DNA of 64,000 nucleotides from Alloboseaceae bacterium BT-24-1. Its GTDB lineage: Bacteria > Pseudomonadota > Alphaproteobacteria > Rhizobiales > Beijerinckiaceae. The stretch spans positions 248,001 to 312,000 of the forward strand of contig JAOYTL010000009.1 in assembly GCA_025846845.1 (NCBI GenBank), in the 5' to 3' direction. The position numbers were made by a program, and so were the translations under genes. Within the stretch, counting starts at the first letter, position 1; every line of letters begins with the position of its first letter. Positions 16,159-25,395 of the stretch are shown here, piece by piece. A model generated the notes under the pieces. The model was given only the letters and a program-made list of their open reading frames with translations, did not search any database and had not been told where the DNA came from.

Positions 16159-17831
16159 TGACACGGACCGAAGCGGACGGAGTGACCGTCGACTATCGGC
16201 TTGCCGAGTTGATCGTCGATAGCCTGGTCGCTCATGGTGTCGACCGCGCTTTCAGCGTGCCCGGCGAGAGTTTCCTGCCACTTCTCGATGCCCTGCGTGA
16301 CCGCACCGAGATCGACGTGGTGACGAGCCGGCACGAGGGCGCCGCTGCGCTGGCGGCCGTCGGCGACGCGAAGCTGACCGGACGGCCCGGCGTAGTGATG
16401 GCAAGTCGAGGGCCCGGAGCATTCAATGCGGCGCTAGGCCTGCACGTGGCGGAGCAGGAAGCCATCCCGCTGATACTGCTGCTCGGGCAGGTAGACCTTC
16501 CCAACCTTGGCCGCAACGCGGTCCAGGAGATCGATACCGCCACCACGTTCGCCGGCGTGATCAAATGGTCGACCCGCCTCGGCGACCCGGCGCTAGCTAG
16601 GGAGCAGATCGCGCGCGCATTCGTCGTCGCGACAAGCGGTACGCCAGGGCCCGTCGTGATCGAACTGCCGGAGGACGCGCTTGCGTTCGCTGCATCGCCC
16701 GCACGTCCCACGGTGCACGGGACGGCACGGCCCGGCACAACCACGGAGGACACTGGTAGAGCGAGCGCCGCGATCGCCGCCGCCGAGAAGCCAATCCTGA
16801 TCGTCGGCGGCGAGTGTCGGACGCCGGAGTTCCGAGCTGACCTGATTAGGATGTGCGACCATCTAGGCTTGCCCGTGGTCCTCACCAACAAGAACCAGGA
16901 CCAGTTCCCGAACCGGCACGCCCTCTACGCCGGGCAGATGGGCTTCTTTCCATCTGCTCCATTGAAGGGGCTCATTGAGGGCGCGGACCTCATTGTTGCG
17001 ATCGGAACGCGGCTGGGCGACCTGTCCACCATGGGATTTTCCTTCCCCCGCCAGCTTCCCGCGGCGCAGCCACTCGTGCACGTGTATCCGGACGCAAACC
17101 TGGTGGGCCGCCGTTTCGAGACAGCCGTTCCGGTCGTCTCGACCGCGCACGACTTTGTACGTGCAATGATCGCGACCGATGCAAGGCGTGCCACGCCCTG
17201 CAGGCTGGCTGAGATCGAGGCGACACGGCGCGCCGTGCACGAATGGCGTCCCGAGAGGCTGCCCCAGGCGGACGTGTTCGGTCACGCAGTGGATGCAATC
17301 GCCGCCGCTGCGGAACAGGAAGCCGTCATCACGACGGATTCGGGTAACTTCGCAGGCTGGGTACATCGAGCCTTCGCATTCACCCCTGCCCATCGGCTTC
17401 TAGGCTCCGGTTGCGGCGCCATGGGCAGTGGGGTGCCCTCTGGCATCGCCGCCGCGCTGCGTTACCCAGGCCGGCGCGTGATTGCGTTCTGCGGCGACGG
17501 CGGCTTCCTGATGACGGGCAACGAGCTTGCGGTCGCATCCGCCAGAGGGCTCGACCTGATGGTTGTCGTGTCGAACAACGGGTCCTATGGGACGATACGG
17601 TCCCATCAGGAAAGGGCATTCCCGGGTCGCGTGTCGGGCACCGACCTAGCGAACCCCGACTTCGCGGCACTCGGCGCCGCCTTCGGTGCGAAGGCGTTCC
17701 GCATCGCGTCGGCGGAGGAGGCGAGACCCACGGTGGTCATGGCGATGGCCGAGCGTGGGCCGGTGCTCATCGAAGTGGTTTGCGACGTTCGCCAGACGCT
17801 GGAAATTTCGACGCAGGCCATGGCGACTTGA
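16158..17831 (+). CDS. Thiamine diphosphate-dependent enzyme (acetolactate synthase/2-keto acid decarboxylase-like)
   Basis: This 557-residue three-domain TPP enzyme has the conserved activating Glu60 in SRHEGAAA, SRGPGAFNA, a central Rossmann domain, and the TPP-binding motif GDGGF (GDG at residues 446-448) followed by VVVSNNGSYGT. It resembles the IlvB-like group that includes benzoylformate and other 2-keto acid decarboxylases. The next gene encodes a predicted 2-hydroxyacid oxidase, so this enzyme may decarboxylate the resulting 2-keto acid. ATG 16158 overlaps the transferase stop. A true acetolactate synthase role is unlikely because no regulatory subunit is present. Confidence 0.82.
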   Translation: MTRTEADGVTVDYRLAELIVDSLVAHGVDRAFSVPGESFLPLLDALRDRTEIDVVTSRHEGAAALAAVGDAKLTGRPGVVMASRGPGAFNAALGLHVAEQEAIPLILLLGQVDLPNLGRNAVQEIDTATTFAGVIKWSTRLGDPALAREQIARAFVVATSGTPGPVVIELPEDALAFAASPARPTVHGTARPGTTTEDTGRASAAIAAAEKPILIVGGECRTPEFRADLIRMCDHLGLPVVLTNKNQDQFPNRHALYAGQMGFFPSAPLKGLIEGADLIVAIGTRLGDLSTMGFSFPRQLPAAQPLVHVYPDANLVGRRFETAVPVVSTAHDFVRAMIATDARRATPCRLAEIEATRRAVHEWRPERLPQADVFGHAVDAIAAAAEQEAVITTDSGNFAGWVHRAFAFTPAHRLLGSGCGAMGSGVPSGIAAALRYPGRRVIAFCGDGGFLMTGNELAVASARGLDLMVVVSNNGSYGTIRSHQERAFPGRVSGTDLANPDFAALGAAFGAKAFRIASAEEARPTVVMAMAERGPVLIEVVCDVRQTLEISTQAMAT

Positions 17832-19285
17832 TGGTTATGCCAGAGGAGACGGAGCCTTCGATCGACGTGGAGGGTTTGGCATCGCGGCTGACGGACGAGA
17901 TTGGTCGTGCATATGTCCGCACGGGCGTCGATATCCCTGAGCGCAACCGTGCGGACGCCGGGCGCCTTCCGCCGACGCCTCCCTCTATCCTCGTCACGCC
18001 AGTGTCGACTGAGGCCGTTTCCGCCATCCTGAAACTCTGCGGACAGGCCGGCTGGCCCGTGGTCGTGCAGGGTGGGATGACGGGGCTCGCAGGAGGTGCG
18101 CATCCGAGAGAGGGCGAGGTCGCACTCTCGCTTGAGCGTATGATCGGAATCGAGGAGGTGGACGCTATCGCCGGCACCTTGACGGCCTGGGCGGGGACAC
18201 CGCTGCAGAAGGTCCAAGAAGCGGCCGCGGAAGCCGGATTCCTTTGCGGCATCGATCTCGGCGCGCGTGGCTCTTGCACAATCGGCGGCAACGTCGCCAC
18301 GAATGCAGGAGGGAACCGGGTTCTTCGATATGGGATGACCCGGCACAACGTGCTCGGCCTGGAAGCCGTACTCGCCGATGGGACCATCGTATCGTCGATG
18401 AACAAGATGTTGAAGAACAACGCGGGGTACGACTGGACGCAGAACTTCATCGGCACGGAAGGCACGCTGGGCGTTGTCACGCGCGTGGTCCTGGGGCTGC
18501 ATCCGCACCCGGGGGAGATTTCGACCGCCTTCCTGAAGGTCGCGAACTTCGCCGCTGCCGTTGCCGTTCAGCGGGCGCTCGAGCGCGCCTTGCCCGGAAG
18601 GTTGATGGCGTTCGAGGCCATGTGGCCGGAGGTGATGGCGTTGTCCGAACACGCGTTCGGATTGAAAAGCCCGTTCGCCTTGCATGACGGCATCTCGCTT
18701 TTGGTCGAGGTGGAAGCGAGTGGCGGCGAGATCAATGCCTTGGAAAGCAGCCTCATGGGGCTTTATGAGCAAGGTACCCTCTCCGACGCCGTTATCGCTC
18801 GTTCCGAATCGGACCGCCTGGACTTCTGGCGCTTTCGCGAGACGCCCTACGAATATCGCAATCGGTTCGGCACCATGGTCTCGTTCGATGTGAGCTTGCC
18901 GCGCGCTTTGCTGGAGCGAGCGACGGACGTCATCCGCACGCAGGTCGGCGGCACGTGGCCGGACGCCATCGTGGCCATTTTCGGCCATTTGGCGGACTCG
19001 AACGTGCATGTGATCGTGCTGAGATCAGATCCGACCCCAGAAGGCCTCGACCCGGTTGAGCGCATCGTTTACGGCACCGTCGGCGAATACGGAGGCTCCA
19101 TCTCCGCCGAGCATGGGATCGGCCGCAAGAAGCGGGCTTTCCTGCACAGCCGCAGCCCTGCGGAAATCGGGCTTATGGAACGTCTCAAGGAGACCCTTGA
19201 CCCACTCCGTATACTCAATCGAGACCGCGTGCTTGGAACTCGGAAGACGAGTTATGCGGCAAACGGCGTCAGCTCGTCTGGCTGA
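17831..19285 (+). CDS. FAD-linked oxidase, GlcD/D-2-hydroxyacid dehydrogenase type
   Basis: This 484-residue VAO/PCMH-type flavoprotein has the FAD-binding QGGMTGLAGGAHP and GSCTIGGNVATNAGGNR blocks, IGTEGTLGVVTRVVL, and the C-terminal GHLADSNVHV and SAEHGIGRKK metal/active-site stretches shared by D-lactate, glycolate (GlcD) and D-2-hydroxyglutarate dehydrogenases. It oxidises a 2-hydroxyacid to the 2-keto acid, feeding the TPP enzyme encoded just upstream. ATG 17831 overlaps that gene's stop; Met at 17837 is an alternative. It ends the operon; about 240 bp without a gene follow. Confidence 0.87.
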   Translation: MVMPEETEPSIDVEGLASRLTDEIGRAYVRTGVDIPERNRADAGRLPPTPPSILVTPVSTEAVSAILKLCGQAGWPVVVQGGMTGLAGGAHPREGEVALSLERMIGIEEVDAIAGTLTAWAGTPLQKVQEAAAEAGFLCGIDLGARGSCTIGGNVATNAGGNRVLRYGMTRHNVLGLEAVLADGTIVSSMNKMLKNNAGYDWTQNFIGTEGTLGVVTRVVLGLHPHPGEISTAFLKVANFAAAVAVQRALERALPGRLMAFEAMWPEVMALSEHAFGLKSPFALHDGISLLVEVEASGGEINALESSLMGLYEQGTLSDAVIARSESDRLDFWRFRETPYEYRNRFGTMVSFDVSLPRALLERATDVIRTQVGGTWPDAIVAIFGHLADSNVHVIVLRSDPTPEGLDPVERIVYGTVGEYGGSISAEHGIGRKKRAFLHSRSPAEIGLMERLKETLDPLRILNRDRVLGTRKTSYAANGVSSSG

Positions 19286-19524
19286 TCCGTGCGGCCGTGG
19301 CCGGAAGAATGCCGGGATCGGATCTTCTGATGCGCAAAAATCTTGCATCGGGAAAGGTCAAATAGAGCGCTCGCGTCGGGCATCCTCCAATATAGTTTTC
19401 CGCTGCGGCTGGTCGCTACTTCGGCGATGGGTCTGACCAGCTCCTGGCGCGTCGCCGATCATCGCCATCTCGAAAGTCCTTCAGGTCCGACCTTCGGCGC
19501 CGGCTCTGCTAACGGAAAGCCCCG

Positions 19525-20634
19525 ATGTCCAAAGAGGCGTGCGAATTTCAATTCCCGGCTCACGTGGTCGCACTTGCCGAGAGCCGGGCCGGCGAACGCC
19601 ACATCGAGCAATGGCGTGCGGAGGGCGGGCTCAGCGCGCTTAACCAGAACGAGGCCGCCGACCTGCCTTCCCCGGCGGTGACGGCCGCGGTCGCCGACGC
19701 TCTTCGCCATGCCAACCGCTACCCGGACCATCGCGGCAGGCTGCTTCGGGAAAAGCTGGCAGAAAAGCTGAACGTGCAACAAGGCCAGTTGATCCTGGGC
19801 AACGGGAGCTACGAGATTATCGCCATGCTGCTGCAGGTGGCACTGAGTACAGGCTCCGAGATCGCGGCACCGGATCCCACCTATCGTCGCTATCTCGAAT
19901 CCTCGCTCTTGGCGCAGGCCAACTACCATCCGATCCCGCTGAGGGCGGATGGGTGCAACGATCCGGAAGCCCTGGCGGCCGCTGCACGGACGGCAAACGT
20001 CGTCGTTGTCTGCACTCCGAACAACCCGACGGGCGCCGCACTGACACGAGCGGAGTTCCGACTGATATCTGATGCTATTCCCTCGGACCACCTCCTGGTC
20101 GTCGACGAGGCATACGGCGAATTCTCCCGTGCTGAAGGTGGGCTGGATGCGATCAAGGAGCTGCGTGGAAGCTCGCATCCATGGGTCGTCATCCGCACCC
20201 TGTCGAAAGCGCATGGGCTTGCCGGCATACGTTTCGGCTATGCGATTGCGAGCCACGCTCGCATCGTCGACATGGTGGACGGCGTGCGCGGCCTGTTCAA
20301 CGTGGGGCGCGTGACGCAGGCGGCGGCGCTTGCGGCGATCGAGGACGAACAATGGTCGACCAAGATCGTCAAGCGGACGATCGCGGAACGGGAGCGGATG
20401 CGGACTGCGCTGCTGGATGCCGGTTTCGAGAGCATGCCAAGCGCCACGAACTTCCTCGCGGTGCGAACGCGGCGCAAGGGTCGGGACGTCCAGCAAGGCC
20501 TCCGCGCTTCCGGCATTCTGACGTCGTTGATTCCCGGACGCGGCTACGAGGACGTCGTTCGGATCAGTGTCGGAACGGCGCAGGACACCGATCGGGTCGT
20601 TGCAGCCATCACTGCTGCCGGGCGTGGGGACTAG
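19525..20634 (+). CDS. PLP-dependent aminotransferase, HisC-like
   Basis: This 369-residue fold-type I aminotransferase has the internal aldimine lysine at K228 in RTLSKAHGLAGIRFGYA, the NNPTGAA turn at about 166-172, and VVDEAYGEF with the PLP-pairing aspartate. It is of histidinol-phosphate aminotransferase type, but a stand-alone copy outside a his operon usually acts on other amino acids. About 240 bp without a gene precede it. The adjacent gene on the right is convergent. Its role could be deamination of an amino acid released by the nearby catabolic genes; that is inference. Confidence 0.85.
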   Translation: MSKEACEFQFPAHVVALAESRAGERHIEQWRAEGGLSALNQNEAADLPSPAVTAAVADALRHANRYPDHRGRLLREKLAEKLNVQQGQLILGNGSYEIIAMLLQVALSTGSEIAAPDPTYRRYLESSLLAQANYHPIPLRADGCNDPEALAAAARTANVVVVCTPNNPTGAALTRAEFRLISDAIPSDHLLVVDEAYGEFSRAEGGLDAIKELRGSSHPWVVIRTLSKAHGLAGIRFGYAIASHARIVDMVDGVRGLFNVGRVTQAAALAAIEDEQWSTKIVKRTIAERERMRTALLDAGFESMPSATNFLAVRTRRKGRDVQQGLRASGILTSLIPGRGYEDVVRISVGTAQDTDRVVAAITAAGRGD

Positions 20635-20785
20635 CCACCCGCGCGCCTTCTAAGGAGCGGGCGTTTCTCTACTTCAAAAAACCGCCGAAAAGGTGTCCGG
20701 GCGGTCGGTTGAGCCGAGCTCGCAGCCGACGCCTCCGATTGTTCGCCATAGTCGCTGACGACAATCGCGCGTTCGGGATCGCCCG

Positions 20786-21634
20786 CTAACCCAGCGCGTG
20801 CGCAGCGAGGCCAAAGACCGAAACGTCGGCTGCGACGGCCGGCATCGAGCCGAAGGCCATCGTCCGCGCTCCGTCCATCCTCGGCATTCCCAGCCCATTC
20901 AGCCAACGAGACAAGCTCTCGTCACCCGCAAGATCGACGCGCGCGAATTTGCCAGCGCACTGCACCAACCAGTGTTGGATCAGGATCTGGGCAGCGGGTC
21001 GATCCATGGCGACGACAGGGCCGATGCACCAGCCGCGACCGAACTCGCGCAGCATGGCGAAGCCGGCCGGCATCCCGTCCCGGAGCAACATCGCGCACTG
21101 CGCATTAGGGACAAGCGCCGTCATCACCTTGGCTTTGTCCGACCCGCTCGCCCGGGAATAGAAGTCTTCCGGGAAGTGATCGGCAGCGGACGCGTGACGT
21201 ATGGTCTCGCCGGACGCCAGCGCCGGCGGCTCGACTGCCGGCACCGGACCCTGATGCTGATACAATTCGCCAACCTCTTCGAAACCCAACTTGCGATAAA
21301 GCGGAACTCCGCTTTTCGTCGCCTGCAGAAGGATTGCGCTGCCGTCGAGACGCACCATCATTTCCTGCATCAGCCTGCGACCCAGTCCCTTGCCCTGCTG
21401 TGTATCGTCGACGATCACCATTCCCAGGGTGGCCAGTCCCGGGCCGTGTCGAAAGGCCATGACCGTGCCTTGGACCTGGCCATTCACGACGGCGACCAGC
21501 CCTTCGCCAACGGAAAACAGAAAATCCCAGTCCAGCTTACGGTGCGGCCAGTTGATCTTCGCGGACAGCAACGCAGCCGGGCCGAGATCCTCGCGCTCCA
21601 TAGACCGAATCCGGACGGGGGTTTCGCTGTTCAT
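20786..21634 (-). CDS. GNAT-family N-acetyltransferase with C-terminal GNAT-like domain
   Basis: This 282-residue protein has an N-terminal acetyltransferase core with the acetyl-CoA loop DTQQGKGLGRRLMQEM (about residues 78-93) and a second, degenerate GNAT-like half of the Acetyltransf_18 type (CAMLLRDGMPAGFAMLREFG, GPVVAMDRPAAQ). Two-domain proteins of this type occur beside amino-acid catabolic genes. No signal peptide is present. A reading frame ending 13 bp upstream of its start suggests it was once the second gene of an operon now broken by the Lrp remnant. Confidence 0.8.
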   Translation of the reverse strand: MNSETPVRIRSMEREDLGPAALLSAKINWPHRKLDWDFLFSVGEGLVAVVNGQVQGTVMAFRHGPGLATLGMVIVDDTQQGKGLGRRLMQEMMVRLDGSAILLQATKSGVPLYRKLGFEEVGELYQHQGPVPAVEPPALASGETIRHASAADHFPEDFYSRASGSDKAKVMTALVPNAQCAMLLRDGMPAGFAMLREFGRGWCIGPVVAMDRPAAQILIQHWLVQCAGKFARVDLAGDESLSRWLNGLGMPRMDGARTMAFGSMPAVAADVSVFGLAAHALG

Positions 21635-21646
21635 ATCGTGCGTCTC

Positions 21647-21780
21647 TCATTCAATCGCGATACGCGGGTTGTTCGGCGTCCAGTTGCCGACGGACAGAGA
21701 GGCCAGGTGCGCACTCGCGGCCTCCGGATCGCTCTCCCGCATCTGGCGATACGCGGCCTCGGCGATCTCGGGGCGTGTGG
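21647..21780 (-). pseudogene. C-terminal fragment of an unrecognised gene
   Basis: A minus-strand frame ends at 21647, 13 bp before the GNAT start, with operon-like spacing. Its last 45 or so residues (from GATRPEIAEAAYRQMRESD) look coding, but farther upstream the same DNA is clearly the Lrp/AsnC remnant on the other strand. I do not recognise the family. It is probably what remains of a gene cut by the rearrangement that brought in the Lrp gene. Confidence 0.35.
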
Positions 21781-22244
21781 CACCGAGAAGATATTGCAAA
21801 TACGACGATTGGAGCGCTGAAATCGCCGCCTCAATTTGCAAGATTGTCTCGTCGAGGGGCCCATGAAGCCCGCCGCCGCTGTCCAACATCGCATCCGGCG
21901 CATGGAGCGAGACGGACCCATCCGTGGCAATGTCTCCATCGTGGATCCGGGCTCGCTCGGACAACGCATAATTGTTTTCTTGGTGGAGGAGCTGATCAGC
22001 GAAACCGCCGCAGGCATCCACGCTGCCAGGTCGACCTTTCACAGCCGCCTCGGAGGTCAGCAATGCTGTCATGCCGACTTCATGCTGGTGGTGCTTGGTA
22101 CCTACGATGGAGGCCTACGAGACGTTGACGAGGCGATTGTTCTTCGCCAGCCCCAACATACGCAAGTTCAAGACCTTCGTGGCCATGGATTGGGTAAAGG
22201 TAGGACCCACCGTGGCGATCGAGAGATCGGCGCGTTCGGAATGA
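21780..22244 (+). pseudogene. Decayed Lrp/AsnC-family regulator
   Basis: Pieces of an Lrp/AsnC protein appear in order but in different frames. KILQIRRLER is followed by an in-frame TGA; AAAVQHRIRRMERDG then RGNVSIVDPGSLGQRI match the HTH recognition helix and linker; DFMLVVLGTYD is followed by a shift to MEAYETLTRRLFFASPNIRK and FKTFVAMDWVKVG, the ligand-binding RAM domain. The stop codon and at least one frameshift make it non-functional. It may once have controlled the aminotransferase or the ureohydrolase cluster. Confidence 0.8.
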
Positions 22245-22273
22245 CGCCCCCAGTCGCTCTTCGAGTTACGACC

Positions 22274-23233
22274 CTAGAATCGTATTTCGCTCAGGTCGTG
22301 AGGCATCATCTCCTTGAAAATAGGTAGGTAGATTTCCTTGAAAACGCTCCGCGACGCATCTGCGATCAGGGCCGGAAGCGCACCCAGTTCCCCGTTTCGC
22401 GCGACTATCGTGATCGTCCTACGGATCTCCGGGCCCGGAAACCTGCGCAACTCGGTATTCGATAGGTGATTTAGGCTACGGGCCACCGAGGTCGGCGGAA
22501 GCATCGCCCAGCCAAACCCGTTACCCACCATCGCGGTGACCGAATCCACGCTGTCGAAGGTATAAGCGTGATCGGGCTCGATCCGCATCCGTCTAAGGTG
22601 GCGTTCGATCCTCTGGCCCAGATCACTGTTCGGGCTGTTTCGAACAAAAGGGACCGTCTGAGCGTAATCCTTGAATTCAGAGGCATCGGCGAGGCTGGGA
22701 GCGCCCCTCGGAACCAGCAGTAAGAACGGTTCGTCGAGCACCTCGTGCTGCTCCAACCCACCCGCGTCCTCAAAGAAGTTTGCCGCGATCAAGAGGTCCA
22801 AGGTCCGCTCCTGGAGGCGTCGGCGAAGTCCGCTGTTGAAGTCGGTAGCGATCGAAAACCCGCGGACTCTTTTGCTCAGCCCGTGGATGAAACGCGGCAG
22901 GAAGTGCACGGCAAGCGACTCGATCAAGCCGATCCGGAGGTTGGGTAGCGCGCCGCCGCCAAGGCGCACTTCCGTGTCCATGGTCCGGGCCTGCCGAATG
23001 AGCATCTCGGCATGACGACGGACGATGTCGCCGAGAACCGTAGGCACCGACGGCCTGTGGCTGCGGTCCAGCAGCGAGGCACCGAAATGCCGCTCCAGTT
23101 CGGCCAACGCGTGGGACACCCCGGAAGGCGTGATCCCGATATCCCGCGCGGCCTCGGAAAGGCTTCCCCGCTCGCAGATAGCAACGAAGGTCGCCAGCTC
23201 GCGCATGTGCAATGCGAGGAAGGGTTTGTCCAT
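22274..23233 (-). CDS. LysR-family transcriptional regulator
   Basis: This 319-residue protein has an N-terminal winged HTH (LATFVAICERGSLSEAARDI, then TPSGVSHALAELERHFG) and a LysR substrate-binding domain. Two starts are possible (23233 or MRELATF at 23206). It is transcribed away from the first ureohydrolase gene across a 309-bp spacer, the classic layout for a LysR activator of the divergent operon. Its likely targets are the genes from 23543 to 34419. The effector is unknown but should be a guanidino or ureido compound if the pathway inference is right. Confidence 0.87.
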   Translation of the reverse strand: MDKPFLALHMRELATFVAICERGSLSEAARDIGITPSGVSHALAELERHFGASLLDRSHRPSVPTVLGDIVRRHAEMLIRQARTMDTEVRLGGGALPNLRIGLIESLAVHFLPRFIHGLSKRVRGFSIATDFNSGLRRRLQERTLDLLIAANFFEDAGGLEQHEVLDEPFLLLVPRGAPSLADASEFKDYAQTVPFVRNSPNSDLGQRIERHLRRMRIEPDHAYTFDSVDSVTAMVGNGFGWAMLPPTSVARSLNHLSNTELRRFPGPEIRRTITIVARNGELGALPALIADASRSVFKEIYLPIFKEMMPHDLSEIRF

Positions 23234-23542
23234 CCTGACGTCGATAGTGAAGACCGCTCATGCTTTCAATGATTGATTCTCACATTATTCCATGCCGGCA
23301 TCCATTCCACCCGACTAAGCCACTGGATTCAATGAGGAAATCGACCAACGACGGCTGCGGGCCGAAATCCATGCGCGGGAGCAACTCGTTGCCTAGCGGG
23401 ATGGTTCCGAGATACTGCTCTTAGCCGACCAACTCGGGGCTGGCGGCTGACGTCGGATAACTTTTGCGGACATCCGAAGTGCTTCATCCGCTTTTCACCA
23501 CAAGATGCTTCTGCAGAAAATAAACGGCCAAGGATAGGTTTC
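23234..23542. promoter_or_regulatory. Intergenic region between divergent lysR and ureohydrolase genes
   Basis: These 309 bp hold no convincing gene. They contain a 10-bp palindrome ATGCCGGCAT (23292-23301) and A/T-rich segments suitable for LysR binding and two promoters. A short minus-strand open stretch (about 23300-23420) with plausible amino acid content ends in ATAATGTGA, but I cannot assign it to a family. Confidence 0.4.
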
Positions 23543-24499
23543 GTGTTACATAATCTAACCTCCGCCCCCGTACATGGGCATCGGACATTCCTTTTCTCGG
23601 AACTCCAGCTAGATCTCGACAATCTAAACGCCGATATTGCGTTTCTTGGCATCCCTTTCGGTCATCCTTATACTATACGCAACGTCTCGAACGATCAGTC
23701 CAATGGGCCGACCGCCGTCAGGCAAGCGTCGGATCGGGTCTCCCGATCGCTGGAGCGCTATGATTTCGACGTCGGGGGCCCACTGTTCGACGACAGGCCC
23801 GTACGCATGGCCGACTGTGGCGACGTCATCGGGGAGATGCACGACCCCGCCTCGCATTCCCGGCGCGCGGAGGAGGCGGTGCGGAAAATTGTCGCCGCGG
23901 GCGCCCTTCCACTGATCATGGGCGGCGACCACGCTATCCCCGTCCCAGTGCTGAGAGCGTTAGACGACCAAGGTCCCCTAGTTCTCGTGCAACTCGACGC
24001 CCACATCGACTGGCGAGATGACGTGGACGGCGTTCGGGAAGGATTGTCCAGCCCGATACGGCGCGCCTCAGAGATGGCGCATGTGGGCGAGATCTTCCAG
24101 ATCGGGATCCGTTCACAGGGCAGTGCGCGGCGTGCGGACGTAGAGGCTGCGAGAGCCTACGGTGCGCAGATCATCACATCATACGAAGTGCACGACGACG
24201 GGATGGCGGCCGTTCTGGATCGCATTCCCGACAACGCGAGATACTACCTCACCATCGATGCCGATGGCCTCGATCCATCGGTCATGCCGGCCGTCGAGGG
24301 ACCCGCGCCCGGCGGCATCACCTTCCACCAGGCTCGGAAGCTTATCCACGGCCTGGTGCGAAAGGGTCGCGTGGTGGGCATGGATATCGTCGAGATCACC
24401 CCGTCGCGGGATGTGGACCGCATCAGCGCCATCACGGCGGGGCGGCTTTTTGCCAATCTCATCGGCGCAACAATCAGAGCAGGCTATTTCGAGAAATGA
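23543..24499 (+). CDS. Ureohydrolase (agmatinase/guanidinobutyrase family), copy 1
   Basis: This 318-residue arginase-fold enzyme keeps all predicted Mn ligands: H130 (GGDHA), D152/H154/D156 (LDAHIDW) and D239/D241 (TIDADGLDP). It should hydrolyse a guanidino compound to urea plus an amine or acid in the cytoplasm. The GGDHA replaces the usual GGDHS. It is clearly paralogous to the protein at 32061-33017 (shared YDFD(V/I)GGPL, GLSSPIRRASEM and VRKGRV(V/L)GMD). A weak AAGGATAGG precedes the start. The metallo-hydrolase gene overlaps its 3' end by ATGA. Confidence 0.88.
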   Translation: MLHNLTSAPVHGHRTFLFSELQLDLDNLNADIAFLGIPFGHPYTIRNVSNDQSNGPTAVRQASDRVSRSLERYDFDVGGPLFDDRPVRMADCGDVIGEMHDPASHSRRAEEAVRKIVAAGALPLIMGGDHAIPVPVLRALDDQGPLVLVQLDAHIDWRDDVDGVREGLSSPIRRASEMAHVGEIFQIGIRSQGSARRADVEAARAYGAQIITSYEVHDDGMAAVLDRIPDNARYYLTIDADGLDPSVMPAVEGPAPGGITFHQARKLIHGLVRKGRVVGMDIVEITPSRDVDRISAITAGRLFANLIGATIRAGYFEK

Positions 24500-25326
24500 C
24501 GCGGCTCGTCGACAAAGCCGTCTCGGACCAGCGATCGCCGACCTCGCAGTCGGGCGAGCGAGATACGCGCACACTTTCTGGAACCTGGTTCGACAGGACA
24601 CGATACCACCCTGCCATCACACGTATCTGGGAGCCTCGGGTACATCGCATGTTCCGAGGAAACACGTGGCTGATCGAAGGCCGCGACGCCGATCTCGTGA
24701 TCGACTTCGGCTTGGGGGTGACGTCGCTGACCAATGCCCTGGACCGGGATGTCGGAAAACCCGTTATTGCGTTGGCCACTCATGTCCACGTCGACCACGT
24801 TGGATGCCTCCACGAGTTCGAGGACCGGTTGGGCCATGGATCGGAAGCCGCTTACTTCCAGCGGATGCCCGACGAATTCACCCTCGCTCACTTGGTCCGC
24901 ACGACGCCCGACGCCGCGGGTGAAGAACCTCCTGCAGGATGGAAATGCGAGGATTTCGAGCTTCGTCCCGCTCCGCTCACGCGGATTGTGGCTGATGGCG
25001 ACGTCATCGACCTCGGGGACACCTTTTTTCGTGTCGTTCACCTACCAGGGCATTCCGCAGGGTCCATTGGCGTTCTCGACGAGGCCCGCAAGCTCCTGTT
25101 CAGCGGTGACGCCATCTACGAGGGAAGGCTGCTGGACGGCTTTCCTGGATCGTCGGTGGACGACTACGTCGGGACCATGAGGAGACTGATCTCCATGAAC
25201 GTTGAGACCGTGTTCGGCGGGCACGGCGAGCCAATCTCGGGGGGAAGGATGAAAGCGATCGCCGCGGGTTACATCGCTGACCGCGAAGCTGGCGGCCGCG
25301 AGCCGTTCGTACCTTCGATCGCCTGA
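24496..25326 (+). CDS. Metallo-beta-lactamase-fold hydrolase
   Basis: This 276-residue MBL protein carries the zinc motif THVHVDHVG, then HLPGHSAGSIGV, FSGDAIYEG and the distal GGHGEPI histidine. It has no signal peptide. MBL-fold enzymes of this type hydrolyse esters, lactones, amides or thioesters. Overlap with ureohydrolase 1 (ATGA) argues for a coupled step in one pathway, for example ring opening or amide hydrolysis of the imported compound or its product. No specific activity can be assigned. Confidence 0.85.
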   Translation: MTRLVDKAVSDQRSPTSQSGERDTRTLSGTWFDRTRYHPAITRIWEPRVHRMFRGNTWLIEGRDADLVIDFGLGVTSLTNALDRDVGKPVIALATHVHVDHVGCLHEFEDRLGHGSEAAYFQRMPDEFTLAHLVRTTPDAAGEEPPAGWKCEDFELRPAPLTRIVADGDVIDLGDTFFRVVHLPGHSAGSIGVLDEARKLLFSGDAIYEGRLLDGFPGSSVDDYVGTMRRLISMNVETVFGGHGEPISGGRMKAIAAGYIADREAGGREPFVPSIA

Positions 25327-25395
25327 GGCCGCATTCTGAAAGCGCTTGCATTCGCGGTCGCGGACGATTTTTCCCTTCTTTGGAGATTGTGAAAA

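Noticed and set aside
17411..17830. Upstream extension of the FAD-linked oxidase frame
   Set aside because: It overlaps the TPP enzyme gene in another frame and shows low-complexity Arg-rich translation; ATG 17831 is the natural start.
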